The notes beneath the pieces are model-generated. The model was not told the DNA's origin. It saw only the letters and a program-made list of their open reading frames with translations, and searched no databases. Positions 1 to 8,307 of a DNA stretch of 64,000 nucleotides are shown here, piece by piece (position 1 is the stretch's first letter; each line of letters begins with the position of its first letter). The translations under genes and the position numbers were made by a program. The stretch is taken from contig CAWAWM010000003.1 in NCBI GenBank assembly GCA_963785765.1, positions 124,001 to 188,000 of the forward strand, in the 5' to 3' direction. This DNA is from DATBGO01 sp963785765. Its GTDB lineage: Bacteria; Actinomycetota; Actinomycetes; Streptosporangiales; Streptosporangiaceae.

Positions 1-2
1 CC

Positions 3-134
3 CCGGCGGGTCAGACCATCATGATCGACTTCGATCACCGGCTCCATCCGGTCCAGGTCAGCCGCTACGGAATCTGGGCCTTCATGAAGTCGGCCGCTAG
101 CCCCGGGCAGTGCGGCCCGCCCGCCCCGGCTTGA
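3..134 (+). CDS. C-terminal end of an unidentified protein (5' truncated by window)
   Basis: An open frame enters at the window edge and ends at TGA 132-134. Its first ~30 residues (motif DFDHRLHPVQVSRYG) look like genuine folded protein; the last ~12 are Pro/Ala/Gly-rich. No family is recognised from 43 residues. It lies upstream of, and reads toward, the VOC gene, but a separate promoter at 186-214 divides them. Confidence 0.5.
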   Translation, partial: PAGQTIMIDFDHRLHPVQVSRYGIWAFMKSAASPGQCGPPAPA

Positions 135-185
135 CCGAACACGCGAGCTCCCGGCCCCCGCGACAGGGTGGACCAAATCCGTCCG

Positions 186-219
186 TTGACACTAACGTTA
201 GCGTTCACTAACGTTAGTG
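186..219 (+). promoter_or_regulatory. Promoter with two overlapping palindromic operators (VOC-ArsR operon)
   Basis: A -35 TTGACA (186-191) is followed after exactly 17 bp by TAACGT (209-214). CACTAACGTTAGTG (206-219) is a perfect 14-bp palindrome covering the -10, and a near-identical copy at 190-203 sits in the spacer, 16 bp away centre to centre. The design suggests repression. The ArsR protein encoded two genes downstream is the likely ligand (inference), since ArsR proteins usually control their own operon. Confidence 0.65.
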
Positions 220-256
220 AGCAACGACGTACTGCCCAAGCGAGGAAGGAAGGCTC

Positions 257-613
257 ATGGGTCAGCCAGTGGCATTCTTCGAGGTAATCAGCCCCGATGC
301 GGAGCGCGCGCAGAAGTTCTACGCCGAGCTGTTCGGCTGGCAGGTGGCCGCCGACCCGGCCATGGGCGGGTACGGGCTGGTCGACACCGGTGCGGGCGAA
401 GGCGCGATCGGCGGCGGCATCGGCACCAGTGACGACCAGGCCGAGAAGAGCGTAAAGATCTACATGCGGGTCGATGACCTGGACGCTTACCTGGACCGGG
501 CCGAGCAGCTGGGCGGCAAGCGGCTGGTTCCGCCGACGGACTTGCCGGGTGACTTCGGCCGGTTCGCCATCTTCACCGACCCGGACGGGAACCAGGTCGG
601 GCTGTGGAGCTGA
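257..613 (+). CDS. VOC superfamily (glyoxalase/bleomycin-resistance-like) protein
   Basis: A 118-aa single-module vicinal-oxygen-chelate protein. It starts with the family pattern PVAFFEVISPDAERAQKFYAEL and ends in FTDPDGNQVGLWS, with two beta-alpha-beta-beta-beta halves. The central part (YMRVDDLDAYLDRAEQLGG) carries the second paired motif. Such short VOC proteins act as dimers; substrate cannot be predicted and metal ligands are not certain here. GAGGAAGGAAGG lies just before the ATG. It is first in a likely operon with an ArsR regulator (gap 28-46 nt) and an SRPBCC protein, a common actinobacterial combination. Confidence 0.85.
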   Translation: MGQPVAFFEVISPDAERAQKFYAELFGWQVAADPAMGGYGLVDTGAGEGAIGGGIGTSDDQAEKSVKIYMRVDDLDAYLDRAEQLGGKRLVPPTDLPGDFGRFAIFTDPDGNQVGLWS

Positions 614-641
614 GCGACCGCGATGAGTACTGAGCCGCTGG

Positions 642-1037
642 ATGATGAGCCGCAGGACGATGAGTACTGAGCCGCAGGAAGCCGCGATCGGCGATGAGCA
701 AGCGACCGATGAGGCGCTGAAGGCGATCGCCGAGCCACGCCGTCGCGCCATCCTGCGGCTCGTCGCCGACGGCGAGCTGGCGGCCGGCGAGATCGCCGCG
801 GCGTTCGATGTCAGCAGGACGGCGGTGAGCCAGCACCTCACCGTGCTGAAGAACGCGGGCCTGCTGGATGAGCGCCGGGACGGCACCCGGCGGCTGTACC
901 GGGCCAGGCCGGAAGGACTGGCTGAACTCCGGGAGTTTCTTAACGACATCTGGGCGTCATCGCTGGACGTCGCGCGCAGGCTCGTCGAAGCGGAACGGGG
1001 CATCAGCGATGACGAACACGCCGCCCGGGCCGGATGA
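642..1037 (+). CDS. ArsR-family winged-helix transcriptional regulator
   Basis: 131 aa from ATG 642, or 125 aa from ATG 660. It shows the ArsR helix-turn-helix: EALKAIAEPRRRAILRLV, then AAFDVSRTAVSQHLTVLKNAGL and the wing ERRDGTRRLYRA. No metal-binding Cys cluster is visible, so it belongs with the non-metal ArsR regulators that accompany SRPBCC/VOC genes. The start is ambiguous because the region is duplicated: GATGAGTACTGAGCCGC occurs at 622-638 and 659-675. The upstream copy opens a short out-of-frame peptide. ATG 660 matches the duplicated unit; ATG 642 is a few codons upstream in frame. It probably binds the palindromes at 190-219. Confidence 0.85.
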   Translation: MMSRRTMSTEPQEAAIGDEQATDEALKAIAEPRRRAILRLVADGELAAGEIAAAFDVSRTAVSQHLTVLKNAGLLDERRDGTRRLYRARPEGLAELREFLNDIWASSLDVARRLVEAERGISDDEHAARAG

Positions 1038-1179
1038 ACGGCCCGGGGCACAGCGACCGGGGCTCGGCGGGCTGTGGACGCTGGTCATGGACCGCTTCCG
1101 TGACTACCTGCACTGGGCAACTATCGTGGCCGAGGACCCGCGCCGCAGCCGAGGAGGCCCGCATGATCAAGGCACCTGA
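1009..1179 (+). CDS. Possible small overlapping ORF between ArsR and SRPBCC genes
   Basis: An ATG at 1009 overlaps the arsR 3' end and opens a 56-aa frame containing GLGGLWTLVMDRFRDYLHWA, which has more protein-like composition than the competing frames. It ends inside the start of the SRPBCC gene. It could be a small coupled peptide or just a relic of a longer arsR reading frame. No family recognised and support is weak. Confidence 0.25.
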   Translation: MTNTPPGPDERPGAQRPGLGGLWTLVMDRFRDYLHWATIVAEDPRRSRGGPHDQGT

Positions 1180-1765
1180 GCCGGGAGCGCCTGGCGGGTC
1201 TGGCCCAGCCGCCGGGTCTGGCCCAGCCGCCGGGTCTGGCCCGGCCGCCGCTGCGCGGGCCGACCGGACCGGCACGGTCACCGCGTTGCGACGGCCTCCG
1301 GTCCGGCAGTCCACGATCGTCCGCAGCGACGTCCGGCACACCTTCGACGTTTTTGTCGCGACGATCGGGGTCTGGTGGCCGGTCGACCCGTTCTCCGCCG
1401 GCAAGGACCTGATCCGCGACATCGTGATCGAGCAGCGCGCCGGCGGCCGCGTCTACGAATCGTGGGCGGACGGCACCGAGGTGGACTGGGGCGAGCTGCT
1501 GGCCTGGGAGCCGCCGGCCAGGTTCGTCATGACCTGGAACCAGACGCCGGTGCCGACCGAGGTGGAACTCAGCTTCGTTGCGCTAGGGCCTGCCCTGACC
1601 CGCGTCACGGTGGAGCATCGCGGCTGGGAGGCGCTCACCGAGCAGCAGCTCGCGGAGGACTGCGCGCTGCCAGGCGGATACACCGGCGGGTCGTACTCGG
1701 CCGGCTGGACCCAGATCCTCGGCCGGCTGGCGGCCGCCATCGGCCCGGCCGATCCGGCCGCTTGA
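1163..1765 (+). CDS. SRPBCC / AHSA1-type ligand-binding domain protein
   Basis: About 200 aa from ATG 1163, which has a strong GAGGAGG 5 nt upstream; an in-frame ATG at 1034 would add a non-protein-like extension overlapping arsR. After a low-complexity N-terminus containing three tandem GSGPAA units (18-bp DNA repeats, 1196-1249) comes the helix-grip fold typical of Activator-of-Hsp90-ATPase homologues: WWPVDPFSAG, RVYESWADGTEVDWGELLAWEPP, FVMTWNQ, and a C-terminal helix GWTQILGRLAAAIG. ArsR plus AHSA1 operons are widespread; the SRPBCC partner probably binds or converts a small hydrophobic ligand, which is unknown. Confidence 0.8.
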   Translation: MIKAPEPGAPGGSGPAAGSGPAAGSGPAAAARADRTGTVTALRRPPVRQSTIVRSDVRHTFDVFVATIGVWWPVDPFSAGKDLIRDIVIEQRAGGRVYESWADGTEVDWGELLAWEPPARFVMTWNQTPVPTEVELSFVALGPALTRVTVEHRGWEALTEQQLAEDCALPGGYTGGSYSAGWTQILGRLAAAIGPADPAA

Positions 1766-1881
1766 GCCGGCCGTCCGGAGCAGCCGGGACCCGACCACGC
1801 CCGAGCACCCGGGACCCGAGCACCCGGACCGCGGGCGCACCGGGCCCGGAAGCAACCCCTTGACCGCAGGAAGGCATACCC

Positions 1882-2253
1882 GTGAGCGTGAATCCCGACG
1901 CCATCCAGCTGGAGACCTACGAGATGGTCCTGCTGCGGCACACCAAGCAGGGCCGCGATTTCGACCAGGAGCACAAGGACCGGGTCTTCCGCGAGCACCT
2001 GGAGTACACGCTGGGCCTGCTGGCCAGCGGCCAGCAGGTTGCGGCGGGCCCGGTCTCCGACCACCCAGCAGCGGATGAGGATGTCTGCGGGCTCGGCCTG
2101 TACCGGAAAGGCTCGCTCGATGCGGTCCGCCAGCTGCTGGAGAACGACCCAGGAGTGCGCCAGGGACTCTACTTCTTCGAAGTCATGACCTGGCGGACCG
2201 CGCCTGGGACCATCGTCACGCCCGCCGGCGCGAGCACAGGTGCGGGAACCTGA
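1882..2253 (+). CDS. YciI-like (YCII-related) protein
   Basis: 123 aa from GTG 1882, preceded by GGAAGG. The protein has the YciI ferredoxin-like fold signature: ETYEMVLLRHTKQGRDFDQE, EHLEYTLGLLASGQQVAAGPV, and GLGLYRKGSLDAVRQLLENDPGVRQG ending in FFEVMTWR. YciI proteins are small putative enzymes with a conserved His/Asp pair; here H20 and D27-D32 region residues are candidates. Its position after VOC-ArsR-SRPBCC suggests the same transcription unit, although a ~115-nt repeat-bearing gap (CGGGACCCGAGCACC units) separates them. Confidence 0.75.
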   Translation: MSVNPDAIQLETYEMVLLRHTKQGRDFDQEHKDRVFREHLEYTLGLLASGQQVAAGPVSDHPAADEDVCGLGLYRKGSLDAVRQLLENDPGVRQGLYFFEVMTWRTAPGTIVTPAGASTGAGT

Positions 2254-2299
2254 CCAGAGGACCGGCCCGGCCGGCGGGCGGGGCGAGCGGGCGGGAAGG

Positions 2300-4119
2300 C
2301 TAACGGGCCAGCGTCACGCGGTCCAGCTCAGTGCCGTCCGCGGTGAGCCCGCGAACGGTCAGGGTCGACATCGCACCGGGCCGCTCGGCTGGCTGGCTGG
2401 TCACCACGAGCAGGCAGTAACCGGTGTAGCGGACCCGCGACCAGCTGGCGGTCTCGCTCTCGGTCGTGCCGTCAGGCCCGTGGACCTGACTGGTCACCGG
2501 CGGGGCGTCGGTCAGCTGCCCGGCGTAGCTGTCCGGGGCCGCGAACCCGTACAGATTGACCCCGCCGCCCCCGGCGGTGATGTAGGTAGTGCCGTGGGTG
2601 GCCGGGGTGATCGTGGCGCCGGGCGGAGCCGGTGAAGATACCCCGCCCCGCAGCGGGTCGGTGCGCTCGAAGACGTGGTTGTGCCCGTTGATGACCAAGT
2701 CGACGCCGTAGCGGTCGAACAGCGGCACCCAGGCCTGCCTTGGCCCGGCGTCTGAGCCATGCGTGGTGCAGCTGGAGTAAGCGCAGTGGTGGAAGTAGGC
2801 GACGATGAAGTCGACGCCTGGATCGCTGCGCAGTTCGCCCAGCGTCCGGGCCAGCCACCTGGTCTGCGCGCCCCCTGAGTAGCCGTGGTTGGCGGGGATC
2901 TCGCAGGAGACATCGTTCGCGTCCAGGCTGATGATCCCGACGTTGCCGTACCGGAAGGAGTAGTAGGTCGGCGGAGCCGGCCCGCAGCTGCGGCGGGGAA
3001 GGCGAAACGGGCCCGCTGGCCGGCGTAACCGTCGGCCGAGTACCAGGCCTCAAGCTCGTGGTTGCCCACGGCGATCTGCCAGGGCACGTGCCCGGCCACC
3101 GGCTCGAGTTCGGTGAAGAACGAGTCCCAGACCCGGGGGTCGTAGGCGTCGGTAATCAGCCCGCGGCCGCCGGATTCCGCATAGGAGATGTCACCAGCGT
3201 GCAGATGGAAGGCCGGGCTCTGGGCATTGACCAGCGCGGCCGCACTGGCTGAGTCGCGGCTGACCCCCTGATCGCCGAAGGCCGTGAAGGTGAACGGCTG
3301 GCGTCCAAGCGGCGCGGTCGTGAAGATCCCTGCGGGCCCGGGCGGCGGCCGCTCCCAGCCGTGATGGCCGATGCTGTAATAGTAGGTCTGACCGGGCCGC
3401 AGCCCGCTGATCGTGGCGTGGACGTAATACTGCTCGACCGCCTGGGCGGCCAGCGGCACCGCGTTGTGCGGCACCGCGTTGTGCGGCACCGCGTTGTGCG
3501 GCACGGCGTTGTGCGGCACCGCGTTGTGCGGCACCGCGTTGTGCGGCACGGCGTTGTGCGGCACCGCGTTGTATGGCACCTCGTCGTGCAGCATCCCGTG
3601 ATGCGGAGAGATGACGCTGCGCGCTGTCGTTATGGTCCGGATTTCCGCGGCTATCCGCTCGCCCAGATCCCATGGCGAGGATCCGACCCGCAGGAACGGG
3701 CTGTCGACAGGCGCGGCCACCTGCCAGGTCACCGACATCTGCGTGGTGGGTTCGGCGCCGAATGCGATGTGCGCTCCGTACGGGGGCAGCACGGATCCGC
3801 CCGGCCGGCTGGGCCTGGCCAGCAGCGCCGGGGCGACCAGCCGGGCGGCGCCCCGGCGCGCCGTAGCCCGGCTGGCCGCAACCGCAACCGGGCCGGCCGT
3901 AACCCGGCCACCCGTAACCGCGCTGCCCGTAACCGCGCTGCCCGTAACCGCGCTGCCCGTAACCGCGCTGCCCGTAACCGCGCTGCCCGTGGCCCGGCTG
4001 CCCGTAGCCCGGCTCCTGGCAGCCGCCCGGGCGAGCCATTCGTGCTGCTCCGCGACGCTCAGGCGGCCGGCCTGTTCCGGGGTCATCCGCGCTGGCCGCA
4101 TAGCCACGACGCTAGGGAA
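2300..4119 (-). CDS. Purple acid phosphatase-type metallophosphoesterase, frameshifted and repeat-expanded
   Basis: Two frames make one gene. The N-terminal frame (to ~2998) has a Fn3-like phosphatase N domain (FGAEPTTQMSVTWQ, GLRPGQTYYYSIGHHGW) and the first metallophosphatase motifs (FGDQG, HAGDISYA, VGNHE). The C-terminal frame continues with NGHNHVFERT and GTTYITAGGGGVNLYG and stops at TAG 2300. A one-base deletion in the GGGG run 2995-2998 explains the break; restoring it gives FAFPRRSCGPAPPTYYSFRYGN. The start is probably MRPARMTPEQAGRL or MTPEQAGRL near 4090-4100. Where relatives carry a Tat signal, this protein has ~6 TGSAV pentapeptide repeats; a second array of ~8 PHNAV repeats interrupts the N domain. 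Secreted phosphatase by family; whether this copy is functional is doubtful. Confidence 0.75.
3453..3587 (-). repeat. 15-bp coding tandem repeat (PHNAV array)
   Basis: Eight near-perfect copies of GCGGCACCGCGTTGT (plus-strand reading), followed by two decayed copies, encode the pentapeptide PHNAV on the minus strand. The unit is a multiple of three, so copy-number change would keep the phosphatase frame. It lies inside the Fn3-like N domain, where homologues normally have a short loop. Confidence 0.9.
3896..4017 (-). repeat. 15-bp coding tandem repeat (TGSAV array)
   Basis: Six or more copies of CCGTAACCGCGCTGC with degenerate flanks (CCGTAGCCCGGCTCC and similar) encode TGSAV/TGSRA on the minus strand. 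It is unrelated in sequence to the PHNAV array of the same gene and sits where a signal peptide would be expected. Confidence 0.85.
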
Positions 4120-4214
4120 TGCCGATGACAGGTACTGGTCAACGGGATGAATTCGGGCCGAGCTGACGGCCAAGTCTTGCCCCCGGCCGAACGCCCGGTA
4201 ATCGCAGGCCAGCC

Positions 4215-4256
4215 TTGCCAGCCCACCAGGGCGAGCCTAGACTGAACAGTCAGTCA
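4215..4256 (+). promoter_or_regulatory. Promoter plus TetR-type operator of the aminotransferase gene
   Basis: TTGCCA (4215-4220), a 17-bp spacer and TAGACT (4238-4243) form a promoter. The operator GACTGAACAGTCAGTC (4240-4255) overlaps the -10 and matches the palindrome GACTGAANNTTCAGTC at 13 of 14 defined positions. The same layout recurs at 11169-11209 and 24225-24265. Confidence 0.75.
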
Positions 4257-4274
4257 AGGGCGGAGGAGCGCGTA

Positions 4275-5819
4275 ATGGCCACTCAGCAGGCCGTCCCGAT
4301 TGAGACCTCAGGCAGCACCCCCCAAGCCGAACCCCCCGCCGATCCGGCGGGCGACTCCGCGACTCGCCCGGACAGCCCCGTTACCCCCCGAGCCGGGCTG
4401 TCCCCTGATACCGGCGACCTAGGTACCCCCCCTCCTGGCTCGCCGGCCAGCGCAGCCGCGGAGTCGTCCGCCCCGCCCCTTGATGACGTCATCGCCTGGC
4501 AGGAGGAGATCTTCTCGGCGCGGCAGCCCGAGTCACGCCGGATGGCCGAGAAAGCGGCCACCGCCTTGGCCGGCGGCGTCACCTCGAGCTGGCAGATCAC
4601 CCGCCCGCAGCCGGTCTGGCTCAGCCACGGCAAGGGCTCCAAGCTCTACGACGTGGACGGCAATGAGTACGTCGACCTGCACGGCGGGTATGGTGCCTCG
4701 CTGGCCGGCCACGGGCACCCGGCCATCGTCGAGGCGGTCCGCGGGCAGATCGCGTTCGGCACTCATTTCGCCCAGCCGACGCGCAACGCGCTCGCGGTCG
4801 CGGAAGAACTGGGCCGCCGGTTCGGCCTGCCGACCTGGCGGTTCGCCAACTCCGGCACCGAGGCGACCATGGACGCCGTGCACCTCATCCGGGCCATCAC
4901 CGGCCGGGACCTGATCATCAAGGTCGAGGGCGGCTACCACGGGCATCATGACTCGGTACAGGTGTCGGTCAGCCCGGAGACTGCCGAGGAGGCCGGACCG
5001 GCGGACAGGCCGGCCAGCGTGCCGTCCAGCACCGGGATACCGCGGGCCATCACGGACCTCACCCTGATCGTCGGCTTCAATGACCTCGATGCCGTGGAAC
5101 GGCTGCTGGACTCCCACCCCGGCCAGATCGCCGGGATGATCGTCGAGCCGATCATGATGAACGCCGGGATCATCGAGCCGGAGCCCGGTTATCTGGCCGG
5201 CCTGAAGGACCTGTTGCATTCCCGCGATGCGCTGCTGATCTTTGATGAGGTGAAGACCGGCCTGACCGCCGGGCCGGCCGGCGCGACCGCGGTGGTCGGC
5301 GTCACGCCGGACATCATCTGCCTGGCCAAGGCCATCGGCGGCGGGGTGGCCGTAGCCGCCGTGGGCGGCACCGCGGAAGTGATGGAGCACGTCTCCAACG
5401 GAGACTACGAGATGGTCGGGACTTTCAATGGCAACCCGCTGGCCATGGCCGCCTGCCGGGCCATGCTCACCGATGTCGCCACGCCAGAGGCCTACCGCCG
5501 GCTGGAGTGGCTGCGGCAGCGGGCCGTCTCAGGGCTGGAACGGCAGATCGAGCAGAACGGGCTGCAGGCACACGTCGTATCCGTCGGCGCCAAGGGCAGC
5601 GTGGTCTTCGCCGCGGAGCGGGTCCGCAACTTCCGCGATTACCTGGCCATCGACGACGCCTACAGTCACGCGCACTGGCTCTTCCAGCACAACGGCGGGG
5701 TGTTCCTGCCGCCCTGGGGCAAGAGCGAGCAGTGGCTGATCTCCGTGCAGCACGACGAGGCTGACATCGATCGCTTCGTAGCGAATTTTGCCGCTTTCGC
5801 GGCCGCGGTCGGGAGCTAG
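4275..5819 (+). CDS. Class III aminotransferase (glutamate-1-semialdehyde aminotransferase-like)
   Basis: 514 aa from ATG 4275 (GGAGGAG upstream; an in-frame start at 4215 would place the promoter inside the gene). A ~70-residue Pro/Ser/Ala-rich extension precedes a complete fold-type I PLP enzyme: DGNEYVDLHGGYGASLAGHGHP, FANSGTEATMDAVHLIRAITG, KVEGGYHGHHDSV, IFDEVKTGL, and the Schiff-base lysine in LAKAIGGG (about K352). It ends in the usual LISVQHDEADIDRFVANF region. It resembles the GSA-aminomutase branch, but the rest of the haem pathway is absent and the gene has the TetR-regulon operator, so a catabolic omega- or beta-amino acid transaminase is more likely (inference). Confidence 0.88.
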   Translation: MATQQAVPIETSGSTPQAEPPADPAGDSATRPDSPVTPRAGLSPDTGDLGTPPPGSPASAAAESSAPPLDDVIAWQEEIFSARQPESRRMAEKAATALAGGVTSSWQITRPQPVWLSHGKGSKLYDVDGNEYVDLHGGYGASLAGHGHPAIVEAVRGQIAFGTHFAQPTRNALAVAEELGRRFGLPTWRFANSGTEATMDAVHLIRAITGRDLIIKVEGGYHGHHDSVQVSVSPETAEEAGPADRPASVPSSTGIPRAITDLTLIVGFNDLDAVERLLDSHPGQIAGMIVEPIMMNAGIIEPEPGYLAGLKDLLHSRDALLIFDEVKTGLTAGPAGATAVVGVTPDIICLAKAIGGGVAVAAVGGTAEVMEHVSNGDYEMVGTFNGNPLAMAACRAMLTDVATPEAYRRLEWLRQRAVSGLERQIEQNGLQAHVVSVGAKGSVVFAAERVRNFRDYLAIDDAYSHAHWLFQHNGGVFLPPWGKSEQWLISVQHDEADIDRFVANFAAFAAAVGS

Positions 5820-5959
5820 CCAGCCGAGCAGCCCCGGTTCGACCAGACCGCGATATTGGCTGCCATATGCTGCTTTTTGCTGCCTGTCCGGCCCAGGTGC
5901 CTATGGCCAGGCTGTTACCTGGAAAGTCTTGTGCCCGTGCTCCTGGAGTAGTAAGTCTT

Positions 5960-5975
5960 GACGGAATGTTCAGTC
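5960..5975 (+). promoter_or_regulatory. TetR-type operator upstream of the ABC importer operon
   Basis: GACGGAATGTTCAGTC matches the regulon palindrome at 13 of 14 positions. TTGACG at 5958-5963 could be a -35 element, but no good -10 is seen at the right distance. It lies 80 bp before the substrate-binding protein gene, in the only gap ahead of this operon. Confidence 0.6.
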
Positions 5976-6054
5976 AGCGGTTGCTGTGGACACCCGGACC
6001 GTACCCCAGGCACCGGGAGCGACTTGGCTACGCTAAGCGAAGGGGTGGTACAGC

Positions 6055-7359
6055 ATGCATCCGAGAGAAGGCTGGCGCTCAGACGGCACCCCGCCGCGCT
6101 TGTGGTCTTCCCGGCGTAGCTTCCTGCGGTCAGGCGCCACCGCGGGCGCTCTGCTCGGCGGCGCCGGCACGCTCAGCTCGCTGCTCGCCGCCTGCGGCGG
6201 CGGCGGCACATCCTCGGCCAGCGGCGGATCCACGCCGCTGACATCAGGCGGGATACCGCTGCCCCGGCCGAACAACCCGGTCACCTGGCCGCTGTTCACG
6301 GACAACCCGGCCATCAAGAGCGGACAGCTGGCCGAAAAGGGCGCCACGCTGAAGATCTACAACTGGGTCGCCTACGTCAACCAGCAGTGCCTCGACGACT
6401 TCGGCAAGAAGTACAACTGCAAGGTCGAGGTGACCACGTTCAACACGATGACCGAGGCGCTGTCCAAGCTGGCCAGCGGGCAGGTCAACTTCGACGTGTT
6501 CATGGGCGTCACCGTCGACGTGCTCGGCCAGCTGATCGAGCAGAAGACGATCCAGCCGCTCAACCACAGCTACATCCCGAACATCACCCAGGCCTGGTCC
6601 GACTTCAGCAACCCGTTCTACGACCAGCACTGGCGGTACACCGTCCCGTACACGATCTACACGACCGGGATCGCGTGGCGCAAGGACCACGTGCCGGAGA
6701 ATCCGTTCACGATGGCGAACCCCTGGGCGATGCCGTGGCAGGGCAAGTACAAGGGCAAGGTCGCGATACTCGACGACTACCGTGAGTCCATCAGCCTCGG
6801 GCTGATGAAGAACGGGATCTTCGACCTGAACACGACCGACCCCGCCGAGATCACCAAGTCCCAGATGGCCCTGCAGGACCTGGCCCAGCTGACCAACGTG
6901 CATATCGACAACAACGACTACACCGAGGTTCCCAGCGGGCAGATCTGGATTCACCACGCCTGGTCCGGCGACATGGCCGCGGCCGCCCAGTACATGCCCA
7001 AGGGCGTCCCGGTCGACGTGGTCGGCTACTGGTTCCCCACCGACGGCAAGGGCCCGGTGGCGAACGACACCAACACCGTGCTGCACGGCGCACAGAACCC
7101 GGTGCTCGCCCACCTGTTCCTCAACTACCTGGAGGACCTGCCGAACGCCCTGACCAACATCAGCTACAACGGCTACATGCAGCCGGTCACCGGCGTCACG
7201 CCGCAGCGCCTGGTCAAGGAAGGCATCCTGCCGCAGAGCCTGATCTCGACCGTGGTCCTGCCGTCGTACTTCCGTCGGGGGGTCAGTGAGCTGCAACTGC
7301 CCATCGCGGCCAACCAGCTCTGGCAGCAGGCCTGGCAGACCGTCAGCCACGGCGTCTAG
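6055..7359 (+). CDS. ABC transporter substrate-binding lipoprotein, polyamine (PotD/PotF) type
   Basis: 434 aa. The N-terminus has a twin-arginine motif (SRRSFLRSG, R20-R21) followed by a hydrophobic stretch and lipobox LLAAC (C47), so it is probably a Tat-exported lipoprotein. The mature part is of the periplasmic spermidine/putrescine-binding family: LKIYNWVAYVNQQCLDDFGKKY, then NTMTEALSKLASGQVNFDVFM, and near the C-terminus FLNYLEDLPNALTNISYNGYMQP. It is first of three tightly spaced transport genes with two permeases; the ATPase lies convergently at 9336-10466. Polyamine family membership does not fix the ligand; other cationic amines or amino-acid derivatives are possible. Confidence 0.9.
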   Translation: MHPREGWRSDGTPPRLWSSRRSFLRSGATAGALLGGAGTLSSLLAACGGGGTSSASGGSTPLTSGGIPLPRPNNPVTWPLFTDNPAIKSGQLAEKGATLKIYNWVAYVNQQCLDDFGKKYNCKVEVTTFNTMTEALSKLASGQVNFDVFMGVTVDVLGQLIEQKTIQPLNHSYIPNITQAWSDFSNPFYDQHWRYTVPYTIYTTGIAWRKDHVPENPFTMANPWAMPWQGKYKGKVAILDDYRESISLGLMKNGIFDLNTTDPAEITKSQMALQDLAQLTNVHIDNNDYTEVPSGQIWIHHAWSGDMAAAAQYMPKGVPVDVVGYWFPTDGKGPVANDTNTVLHGAQNPVLAHLFLNYLEDLPNALTNISYNGYMQPVTGVTPQRLVKEGILPQSLISTVVLPSYFRRGVSELQLPIAANQLWQQAWQTVSHGV

Positions 7360-7371
7360 GCGGGGATCCGG

Positions 7372-8307
7372 GTGACGGCACGCAGCAAGCTGGCCAGGCG
7401 GCGGAACGCCCAACGGGAGCATAACCGGATCTTCTGGGCGGCGCTGGCCGCGCCGGGCATCATCTGGCTGGCCCTGCTGTTCATCGTGCCGTTCTATGTC
7501 GTGCTCGCGATCGCGGCCGGGCAGCTCAACCAGCTGTACGGCACGCCCATCGCCGTCTATAACCCGCTGGACTGGAGCGCGACCAACCTGAACGCCGTGT
7601 GGCACATCACCTTCGGCAGCGGCGCGTTCGTTGGCCCGATCTTCCTCAGGACCCTCTGGTACACCGCCGTGGCATCGATCATCTCGCTGCTGATCGGCTA
7701 TCCGGCGGCCTACTTCGTGGCCAGGTTCGCAGGCCGCCGCAAGGCGATCTTCCTGGTGCTGCTGATCGCGCCGTTCTGGATCAGCTACATGATGCGGATG
7801 CTCGCCTGGATCGACCTGCTGCAGACCGACGGTTACGTGAACAAGGTGCTCACCACCTTGCATCTGGTCTCGCACCCGGTCGACTGGCTGGGCGGGCAGT
7901 CCTACACGGTGATCCTCGGCCTGGTCTACGGCTATATCCCGTACCTGATCCTGGTGCTGTACGCGGGGCTGGACCGGATCGACGGCTCGCTGCTCGAAGC
8001 CGGGCGTGACCTCGGCCTGGGCCGGGTGCGCACCTTCCTGCGGGTGACCCTGCCGCTGTCCAGGCAGGCGATCCTGACCGGGCTGCTGATCACCGTACTG
8101 CCGATGCTCGGCGACTACTTCACCAACCAGCTACTGTCAGGGACCGCGGGAACGGCGATGATCGGCAACGTGATCGACGGCGATCTGTCGACGCAGGCCT
8201 TCTTCGGCCAGGGCGCGGTCCTGTCCCTGCTGCTGCTGCTGCTCCTGGTCATTCCGATGATCTACTACGTGGTGGCGACCAACCGATCGTCGCGGGAGGC
8301 AGTGTGA
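7372..8307 (+). CDS. ABC transporter permease, PotB-like
   Basis: 311 aa from GTG 7372, 12 nt after the binding-protein stop. Six hydrophobic segments with the binding-protein-dependent permease signature and EAA loop (SLLEAGRDLGLGRVRTFLRVTLP) typical of the PotB/PotH subunit. Membrane component of the importer; overlaps the next permease by 4 nt (GTGA). Confidence 0.9.
   Translation: MTARSKLARRRNAQREHNRIFWAALAAPGIIWLALLFIVPFYVVLAIAAGQLNQLYGTPIAVYNPLDWSATNLNAVWHITFGSGAFVGPIFLRTLWYTAVASIISLLIGYPAAYFVARFAGRRKAIFLVLLIAPFWISYMMRMLAWIDLLQTDGYVNKVLTTLHLVSHPVDWLGGQSYTVILGLVYGYIPYLILVLYAGLDRIDGSLLEAGRDLGLGRVRTFLRVTLPLSRQAILTGLLITVLPMLGDYFTNQLLSGTAGTAMIGNVIDGDLSTQAFFGQGAVLSLLLLLLLVIPMIYYVVATNRSSREAV

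Noticed and set aside
6244..7875. 543-aa minus-strand ORF opposite the binding protein and permease
   Set aside because: Shadow frame; spans a gene boundary and has no domain.
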